Of a DNA stretch of 64,000 bases, positions 55,736 through 64,000 are shown one piece after another. The notes under the pieces were generated by a model. It was not told the DNA's origin, did no database searches, and was given only the letters and a program-made list of their open reading frames with translations. The translations under genes were made by a program, and so were the position numbers. The stretch is from Cunninghamia lanceolata (Eukaryota > Streptophyta > Pinopsida > Cupressales > Cupressaceae). Every line of letters starts with the position of its first letter. Within the stretch, counting starts at the first letter, position 1. The DNA lies in the NCBI GenBank assembly GCA_027924645.1, contig BSBN01001752.1, positions 11,364,001 to 11,428,000 of the forward strand. The letters are read 5' to 3'.

Positions 55736-58700
55736 ACTTTCTTGGGCTCACTAGGTGGAATTTGTGCCAATTTTTTTTTCTTTCCATAGTGGCCTCCAGG
55801 CGCTGTGATTATTGCAATAGTTCTTTATTTTTCGCATCTGTATTGTTTGTTTCAATTGCAGGTTCGGATAAGAGAATATCCCTATCTGCTTAACTATGGG
55901 AAGTGCCTGGGCATATAGCCCTAAAAATCATTAAGAGTACCACAGGAACCCCAAAGTAGCTGGCCCATTGAGAGGACCTGCCAACGAAAAGCGCAATGGC
56001 CCCTATCTAATTGACTAGTTCCCATCTATGAGGTAAACCAAGAGTTGTCGTTTGTGGCAAAGTGGTTATCAGTTTTACCTAAGTTGTGGAGTAAGGGATA
56101 CTGCCCCAATATACAAGTCGTTAGACAACATTGGTGGCCAAGTGACTCCCTGTTGTGTGGTTACACAACACGCCCCATTTTGTCTTAGCAAAATAGGGAC
56201 CCAACTTTTTGGCTTGGCTTGTGTTGTCTGCTTTCCGGCGGTTTGGTAAAAATGAGTCAGGTGCATCATCATCATGAAGGTCAGGATGAGGTAGGTCATC
56301 ATCATGAGGTCAGTTTGTTAAAAGTTCATATTTTGTTTCTATGACCTCATATTTAGAAAGAGCTTGAAATTCCATGCAGGTTTGCCTTTTACATCACTAG
56401 AAAATGCGTCCATATGTGGAAGTTATGCACAGTCAAAGTTTTGGTCAAACCTGATATTCACAAGAGGATCATCATATTTTTTATCCTCAGTCATGTTGTC
56501 AAGATCATCATGATCTTGGTCTATCACCTGATAAAAATCATGCAGTCCCAATATCCGGACGTCAATTTTGGGTGATAGTGTGTTTTACCCGTCAAATGGC
56601 CTTATGCTTTTCGCAAGCATCATATTCCGAATATCACCCGACATTTCATAATGTCCTCCTGCCAAGAAATATGATCTTTTGCAAATATCCTGATGATGTC
56701 ATCCCGATCTGATAAACGAAGAAGCAAATATTAGGAGGACATCATCATCACATTTCCCTTCAGCAGGATATTTTCCAAAACATGATCCGGTTCGCGAATA
56801 TGACGATGACGTCATGTTCTAAGTTTAACAAAAGCCCTGGATATCCTGATGACATCATCTGGACATTTGGAAGGGGGAGCATCATATTTCCAAAATATCA
56901 TGCAGACGAAAGTTTTAAGTCTTGCCATCGGCCTAAGGTATGTCATCGGTGGAGCTTGTTATTGTCTGCCCGATCTTATATATCTCCCCGATGAAGGTTG
57001 GTTATCAGCCTAAGGTATGTCATCGGTGGAGCTTGTTATTGTCTGCCCGATCTTATATCTCTCCCCGATGGAAGTTGATCATCGGCCTAACTTTTGATAT
57101 CGGCCACGCTTTGTATTGTCTCTCCGATGGGAGTAGTCTCGCCGATATGGCAGTTCTTCGGCATAGTTTCCAACATCGGTCGAGTCTTGAATTTTCATTT
57201 CGATATTGGTTGTCTCCCCGATGGGTGGGCATTGGTGTATGTTTTACCATCGGCCAAGTCTAATTTTGTCACCCCGATCATATGTGGTCACACCGATGCG
57301 AATATGATGTTGACCCGAGATGCATAATATACAAAGCCGGATTTGAAATAAATTGAAAAGTCGTTATTTCCTTGTATATTTTGAGATACATGATCATATT
57401 TGGAGCCCGATATACAAGGAAATGGGCGGGAAAACTGAGTGATAGAAATTTAGATCACCAGAATGCATTTTCCTAGTCGACGATGGTTGACCCGAGTGTT
57501 TTTGACGCTGTTTATGCATTTAGTGCATAATTTCCACTGATTTGGGGCCCGATTGCCTGTAGCTGCACATTTTGAGGCCTATTTAATAAAATGTTTAAAT
57601 TCCTGTTGTTTATCAAATGATGCTGGACTTAATGCTTGTCTGTTTATTGCAAGAAGCCTCAAAGCTGTTTGAAGCTGAACATTGCAAAGTTGCACATGGA
57701 GGCAACATGAACCAGAAGTGAGGAGGATATTGTCAAATATGCTGTTTGCCAGCTGGAGACCAAATCAAATCAAAGATGCTGGAATATTCTGTGCCAGCTG
57801 TACATTTGCCAACTGGCAAAGCACGTGCTATTCATCTGGACCGTTGATTATTATGAGAAGATCCTGATCCTTGGATCATTGTAACTGTTTTCTGGCATTT
57901 GTTCTATATAAGAGCCAGAGCTTGTCGAAAAGAAATATAGATAAAAGATATACATTAAGATATACATTGGAACATCTGGCACATTAAGGCTAATTACTGT
58001 AGAATCAAATACGAGATCGGATTACTGAGACTAATGAAGACTGAATTGTTGAAATGTCAAGGTTCTTTCTTCAGATCACTGTAAATGTACCTGTTCTTGA
58101 GCATACTGAATGGATATGAAGTTTCAGATTACATCCTGATTGTAAATTTTATGTAATCTTCATGTTGATTTCTGGATATGTACTGTGAATGTTGTGTTCA
58201 ACTAGAAGCGCTTTCATTTCATTACATGTTGTTATCAACTTTTCCTTTGAAGATTTGCACTAGATCATGCGGATTTGTGGAATGTCCTGGTGAAGTATGA
58301 TTCTAGTTTCCTTCTTTTCATTGCATGTATGGGAGCTTGTATGTGGATCAGTGATCTCAGTCAAGTAGTTTTGGAATCTCATTCTTTAACCCTTTTCTTT
58401 TTTTTAATTTCATAAATTCATCACCATAACTGCAAATCATGATAAATAACAAGCAGAACAGAGAAATATGCTGACATCTCATAGATAATAGAAAATCCTT
58501 AGCATATTTGAGTTAAATGCATGTAGTATTGAAAATATCATGCAAAGAATTGCAAATAATGGTAGAAATCATGCAAATATCAGCCTGTAACCACATTATT
58601 TGACTAAATTCATAGTGTAGAGGTAGAATTATTGGAGATTTATGCAGGGCAGACATAAAGAACAGGATATTTGGAGGAATATTGATGAACTTTGCAGAAA

Positions 58701-59030
58701 TTACTGAAGAACGTAAGGCCCCTGAATGGAAAATAGCAACACACATCAACCACTGAGTAACGTCAGTAGATTAAGACCTAATCAACGGAGACTTGGGATC
58801 ATGAATTCTCTGAATTCATCGTATCTTTCAAGATGAGTAAAGGTTGTTGTGTAACTTTTATTCTATGTTTGTATATGACTAACATCATCATCAACACTCC
58901 CCTGAACCTTTAGGAAGTTGAACATACTTGGGGCCCATATCTATTGACAACTGACAAATCACAGATTGAATCCGTCCACAGCAGTTGGCAGATCGTTCTA
59001 GAAAAAAAAAGTAAAAAAAAGTAATTTTTT
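55736..59030 (+). other. Leader of Y, with probable unidentified insertion
   Basis: Non-coding. It holds many GATGA(C/T)(A/G)TCATC-type phrases (56260-56880), a CATCGG/CCGATG repeat block (56925-57290), and a TATATAAG box (~57905) followed by GAGCCAGAGC as in an LTR promoter. That is too much for a chromovirus leader, so another LTR element or solo LTR may be nested here; I could not find its ends. Confidence 0.5.
56925..57290 (+). repeat. CATCGG/CCGATG repeat block with ~80-bp duplication
   Basis: A ~80-bp unit (GCCTAAGGTATGTCATCGGTGG.. to CCCGATG) occurs at 56932 and 57011 nearly unchanged. Diverged versions continue to about 57290, each keeping alternating CATCGG and CCGATG. Confidence 0.85.
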
Positions 59031-59464
59031 TTTCATTTTTTGCCATATCTTCCTTGCTTTAGCTCTGTTTCCTCTCAAAATTCACTGGAACCCCTGAAAT
59101 TTCATTCTGCATATTTCCTTCCTTGAGGACCCTATCCCAAATTCTACTTATCGAAGCCAGAAATCCCACATTTGTCTATTTTTAGGGTTTCCCATAACTT
59201 CTTTGATTCTCACCCAATAGCCTTCAAATTTTACCACAGTGTTCATTTCATATTTCTGCTCCTTTGTCCCTCTTGGACAAATTTTCCCATTCTTTCACCT
59301 TGCTTCTGAAATCCCCATTTTCTACTTCCATTTCCCTTAGAAATGGTCCAAAACCTAGTCAAACCCCAATTACCCATCAAAGTTTTTCCCAAATCTAATT
59401 TTTCCTTTACTAAAAAAGTTTCTGTTTTTGTTTTTCTACCCATTTCCAAAAAAAAAAAACTCTT

Positions 59465-60370
59465 GGTTATGGTTGTCACCCACACAGGAGCAAAAAACAT
59501 GGAGGATGAACTTGCAACCCTCAAGACTAAACTCCAAGATCTGGATGAAAAAATTCTTGGCCTTAATCTTTAGCATTCAACCATGAACAATAGATGGAAG
59601 CCAAAGTCTTCTGCAGACATTAGATTCTCTTCTTCTAGTAATTTTTGTGGGCTGAAGCTTGATTTTCCTTGTTTCAATGGTGATGATTCGACTGGCTGGA
59701 TATATTGGGCAGAATAATATTTTAGTTTGCATAATACTTTTGATGTCAATAAAGTCCCACTTGCATCCTTTCATTTGGAACATGAAGCCCTTCAATGGTT
59801 CCGTTGGTACATCAAGTCTCGTGAAGAGCCAAAATGGATAGATTTTTGCAAACTCATTTTGCAACAATTTGGCCCTAGTGCTTTTGATGACTTCATAGGA
59901 GAACTCACTAAACTTCGCCAAATAGGCACTGTGAGAGAATATCAAACAGAATTTGAAAAACTGGTCAATCACATAGAGGGATTATCTGATGAATTCTTTA
60001 GGAGTTATTTTGTCAGCGGTCTGAAGGATCCAATTCGATCTAAGGTTAAAATGTTCCATCCCAGCACAATGATGGAAGCCCTAGGGTTGGCTAAGTTGGT
60101 GGAGGACAAGATCACAGCTCAACAACAATCCAATTCCAATTTTGTTCCATTCAAAAATATAGTTTCCCAAAGACCTCAAATAACACCATCTCTTAGAATA
60201 GCTCCTATCAAGCATTTGACTAAAGTAGAGGTGTGGGCACGTAAGGAAAAAAGACTTTGTTATAATTGTTATGAGAAATTCACTCAGGGACATAGATGTG
60301 TTGAGAAAAATCTCTATCTCTTGAATGTGGATTCTTGGCCTAAAACTAAAGTTTATGTGGATGCTTAGGA
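59465..60370 (+). pseudogene. gag: Y gag (gypsy)
   Basis: Possible start near 59470. The gag domain reads LDFPCFNGDDSTGW, FHLEHEALQWFRW, FCKLILQQFGPSAFDD, VREYQTEFEKLVNHIEGL and YFVSGLKDPIRSKV, then a partial knuckle CYNCYEKFTQGHRC (~60260). TAG at 59571, TAA near 59716 and TAG at 60366 interrupt. Confidence 0.87.
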
Positions 60371-60950
60371 TATACTAGATGATCAGGTCAAAACTTAGCA
60401 GCCTCTTGTTGACCCTGCTTCTCAGGATAACCACCTAGAGATCTCTCTCCATGCTTTAGCAGGAGTCACCACCCCACAAACCATGTGGGTCAAGGGTTAC
60501 TTCAAGAAGTTCCCTCTTAGAATACTCATTGATTCTGGTAGCACTCATAACTTCATTGACCCTTGGATCACCAAATAGGTTGATTGCTTTGTCCATCCTT
60601 GCTCCAGTTTTGAAGTCATGATTGCCAATGGGGGCACATTACCTTGCAAAGGGAAGTGTCGCAATGTGCGTATCTCGATTGAGGATTATAACCCACACTC
60701 CAACATGTTTGCCTTTCCCTTAGGCAGATGTGATGTAGTTTTGGGCACCCAATGGTTACGCACACTTGGACCCATCTTATGGGATTTTGCTGAACTTTGG
60801 ATGCAGTTTTTAGGCAATGGGCAAAAACACACATTAAAGGGCTTACAACCGGGGTCTCTTAGCATCATAAGTTCACATCGCATGGAAAAAATTCTTAAGA
60901 AGAATTCACATGGTGTCATTGCTCAGCTCCATTCCATTCAGATGTAACCA
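60371..60950 (+). pseudogene. pol: Y protease
   Basis: The active-site region ILIDSGSTHNFID lies at ~60525, followed by CDVVLGTQWLRTLGPILWDF, the usual second protease block. TAG interrupts at about 60577 and the segment ends in TAA at 60945. Confidence 0.85.
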
Positions 60951-60999
60951 TCAACGATCTCCACTACTTTTGATCTACAATGAATTTTAGATAGATATG

Positions 61000-62300
61000 C
61001 ATGTGTCTTTGCCGAATCAGTGGGATTGCCACCTTCACGACCAGAAGACCACCATATTCAGCTCCTTCCTAGAAGCATTCCTCTCAACATCAGGCCCTAC
61101 CACTACCCATTTCACCAAAAGACAAAGATTGAGATGCTTGTTCAAGACTTACTGAAGCAAGGTATTATTTTCCCTAGTACCAATTCCTTTTCTTCACCAG
61201 TTCTTCTTGTCCAGAAAAAAATATGGGTGATGACACCTCTGCATTGACTTCTGAGCACTTAATCACATCATAATCAAGGATAAGTTTCTGATTCCTATTG
61301 TTGATGAGCTTCAGGTGCTCATTTTTTCTCCAAGTTGGATCTTCGTTCTAGGTATCACCAAATTCAGGTTCATGAGGATGATATCCCTAAAACAAATTTC
61401 TACACACATGATGGCCACTATGAATTTTTGGTCATGGCCTTTGGCCTCACTAATGCTCCTTCAACATTCTAGGCATTTATAAATAAAATATTTCGGCCCT
61501 ACCTGCAGAAATTCATTATGGTCTTCTTCGATGATATCCTCATCTATAGTAAAACATGGGCTAAGCATCTCCAACATCTGGATCTCATGCTGCAACTTCT
61601 CTCTAATCATCATCTTTGTGCAAAATAGTCTAAATGTGCTTTTGTCTAGGAGGAAGTGGAGTATCTCAAGCATATTGTTTCAGCCCAATGGGTTTGAGTA
61701 GATCCTGCAAAAATAAATGCTATGAAAAATTGGCCACATCCTCAGATGCTCAAGAGTCTCCGTGGTTTTTTGGGGCTGACTGACTACTATCACAAGTTTG
61801 TCAAGGATTATGGGAAAATTGCAGCTCCATTAACAACTATGTTAAAAAGGATTCTTTTACTTGGACACATGTTGCTCAGTGTGCATTTGAAAAATTGAAG
61901 CAAGCTATGTGTACTACACCTGTTCTAGCTATGCCAGATTTTTCCAAGACCTTCACTATTGAGAGTGATGCTTGCGGAAATGGACTTGGTGTTGTTCTCC
62001 TTTAAGATGAACATCCCATTGCGTTCACCAGCAAATCCCTTTCTGGCAAGAATTTAGTACTGTTTACATATGAGAAGGAAATGATGGCTATTTTGCATGC
62101 AGTACAGAAGTGGCGGCCATACCTACTAGGGAATTATTTTTGCATCAAGATTGATCACCAAAGTCTAAAATATTTCCTAGAATAATGGGTCTCCTCCCTA
62201 GTACAACAAAAATAGGTTAGCAAACTCATGGGTTATGACTATGAGATCACTTACAAGAACGGTGAGGACAATCTTGTGGCGGATGCTCTTTCTTGCACAT
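61000..62300 (+). pseudogene. pol: Y reverse transcriptase and RNase H
   Basis: LPPSRPEDHHIQL and PLNIRPYHYPFHQK open the gypsy RT; after frameshifts near 61225 and 61330 come [15 protein letters not shown] and catalytic VFFDDILIYSK (~61530). RNase H follows: FTIESDACGNGLGVVL, IAFTSKSLS, YEKEMMAILHAVQKWRPYL and VADALS. Many TAG stops, e.g. near 61470, 61627 and 61648. Confidence 0.88.
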
Positions 62301-63766
62301 TTGATGACCAAGGCTTCTCTTTTAGCTATTTCTATGCCTGTTCCAAATTGGTTAGAATCTGTCCATCAGGGCTATGTCAATGACTCTTCATTATCTCAAA
62401 TCATTCAACAATTGGCGAATAACCCTTTTGCTATACCATATTACTCTTGGGATGGTGCTTCTCTGCGATACAAGAGTCGTCTAGTGCTTCCCCAGAGCAC
62501 AGATATTTAGCAGGCTGTCTTCTATGAACTCCATGCTTTTCCATCGACATGGCACTCTAGGTTCCTCAAAACTTATGAGCGGGCACAACGTAACTTCTTT
62601 TGGAAGGGAATGAAAAGGGTAATTCAATAGATGGTGGCTAAATTTGATACCTGCCAATGCAATAATGATGAAATGACACTCCTTCCTAGATTGCTCGAAC
62701 CCTTGCCCATCCCTACACAGATTTGGACAGATATTTCTATGGATTTCATTGAGGGGCTCCCTAAATCTAGAGGGAAGACAGTGATCTTGGTTGTAGTTGA
62801 TCTCCTCTCCAAATATAGTCATTTTTGTGCCCTCAGCCATCCCTATACTACCTCTTCAGTTGCATAAATTTTCATGGACCAAATCTTTTGTCTTCATGAC
62901 ATCCCTTCTTCCATTGTCTTAGATCATGATGTAACTTTCACCAATCATTTTTGGATAGAATTATTTCGACACACTACCACCAAACTGAAGATGAGTTCCA
63001 GGTATCACCCACAAATAGATGGTTAGACTGAAATTATCAACAAATGTTTGGAAACTTATCTTCGTTGCTTCACCTCAGAACAACAACATTAGTGGGCAAA
63101 GTGGCTCCCTCTCGCTGAATGGTGGTACAATACCTCCTACCACACTACATCTAAAATGACTCCATATGAAGTAGTCTATGGTCAGGCACCACCAATGCTC
63201 CTTCCATACACCCCCAGTAGTTCACTAGTTTAGGCAGTCGACATGGTTCTCTGAACCTGAGATCAGATTCTTTGCATCTTGTAGGACAATCTTCACATGG
63301 CAAGAAGTTAAATGAAACAAGCTGATCAACACCATTCTGAGTGTACTTTTCAAGTAGGTGATATGGTTTTTCTTCATCTACAACCATACAAGAAATCATC
63401 CTTAAAACTCAAAGGGTGTCATAAGCTGGCTCCAAAGTTCTATGGGCCATATAAGGTTCTTCAGAAGATTGGGTCAGTTGCTTATAAATTAGAGCTTCCT
63501 CCTTCCTGTGTTCATCCAATATTTCATGTCTCTTGTCTAAAGAAAGTTCTTGGCACCAACATCAGAGCACAAACTATTTTACTAGAATTGGATCTGAAGG
63601 ATCCATCATTTTGGAGCTGGAGGCAATCCTCGATAGGTGCACTCGTCAACTTCACTCCCGATCCATCATAGAGGTATTAATTCAGTGGCACGAAATGCAA
63701 CCAGAAGATGCTACATGGGAACCACTCCTTCAGATTAAGCAACAATTTTCACATCTTAAGCTTTGA
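62301..63766 (+). pseudogene. pol: Y integrase and chromodomain
   Basis: Zinc-region remnants (KFDTCQCN), then a core with [34 protein letters not shown] and SRYHPQIDG*TE, which covers the D, D and E area with a TAG just before the glutamate. Next come YNTSYHTTSKMTPYEVVYGQ and the GPYKVLQKIGSVAYKLELP block. In another frame a chromodomain follows (IIEVLIQWHEMQPEDATWEP, ~63660-63766), ending in TGA at 63764. Chromodomains direct integration to marked chromatin. Confidence 0.88.
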
Positions 63767-63780
63767 GGACAAAGCTTTTC

Positions 63781-63794
63781 TAAGAGGGAGGGGA
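63781..63794 (+). promoter_or_regulatory. Polypurine tract of Y
   Basis: TAAGAGGGAGGGGA directly before the 3' LTR. Confidence 0.85.
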
Positions 63795-64000
63795 TGTTAG
63801 GAACCTGTGTTTAACCCTTCTCTTTACTTTGTTAGTATATTATTTTTGGACGCATATGCTTTGTAAGTCATCCTATGAGTATATTGTATTATCCCACATT
63901 CATGGGAAGTAATAGTTGTTTAGATTAGACTTAGTATATAAGTACGTGTTGAGGCCAATGAAGGCATCCACAAATTTATTGTATTGAGCTTGCTCAAAGG
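63795..64000 (+). repeat. 3' LTR of Y, cut by the window end
   Basis: Matches the first 206 bases of 55410-55721 with few changes. Confidence 0.93.

Larger units (their letters stand above)
55410..64000 (+). mobile_element. Element Y: Ty3/gypsy chromovirus, degraded, running off the window
   Basis: 312-bp 5' LTR (55410-55721), primer site, gag, protease, RT, RNase H, integrase and chromodomain on the plus strand, polypurine tract, and the first 206 bp of the 3' LTR at the window end. A short LTR and C-terminal chromodomain place it among chromoviruses, perhaps Reina-like (inference). The unusually long stretch between primer site and gag (~3.7 kb) suggests a further insertion inside Y. Y sits in the 3' LTR of X. 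Confidence 0.87.

Noticed and set aside
56155..56172. Terminator hairpin (GTTGTGTGGTTACACAAC)
   Set aside because: Short palindrome without T-tract in eukaryotic non-coding DNA; likely chance.

Overview
This window looks like plant nuclear DNA from a large, transposon-filled genome, and I found no convincing host gene. The evidence is the content: plant Ty1/copia, Tat-type Ty3/gypsy and chromovirus LTR retrotransposons nested in each other, primer sites matching plant tRNAs, and a captured plant mobile domain (PMD) gene. A gymnosperm is plausible but this is a guess.

Layout. 1-7.97 kb is AT-rich non-coding DNA with AT microsatellites around a GC-rich hairpin island (2.9-3.26 kb). 7.97-12.64 kb is an old, probably non-autonomous LTR element (W), followed by a decayed gypsy gag. 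From 12,639 to beyond the right edge lies a degraded copia element (X) inserted in that gag. X holds three insertions: a minus-strand copia element (Copia-1, 13,112-43,208), a minus-strand gypsy-derived non-autonomous element (Z, 43,886-50,666), and a chromovirus (Y, 55,410 to past the end) inside X's 3' LTR. Copia-1 is itself split in its integrase by a young Tat-lineage gypsy composite (16,664-39,736), flanked by the direct repeat GTAAC.

The Tat composite is the most interesting part. Its order is LTR1, full internal region, truncated LTR2, internally deleted second internal region, LTR3. The full unit has a 2,345-codon gag-pol with one in-frame TGA; it carries a G-patch between protease and reverse transcriptase and two RNase H domains. 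Between pol and the 3' LTR, on the opposite strand, is a gene with its own TATA box, a short first exon, a 674-nt intron with GT..AG ends that keep phase, and a PMD/coiled-coil second exon. A family of degenerate ~21-bp GCGCAT/GCGCTTTT repeats occurs in the sense leader (two arrays, plus orientation) and in the intron of the antisense gene (minus orientation), so it has the same polarity relative to each transcript. Both copies of the antisense gene are broken, at different positions.

Relative ages: Tat LTRs differ at only a few sites (young); Copia-1 LTRs differ by a few percent; X, Y and the old gag are full of stops, mostly CAG-to-TAG and CGA-to-TGA, which looks like deamination of methylated cytosines. 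All positions and family calls come from reading the sequence; no search was run.
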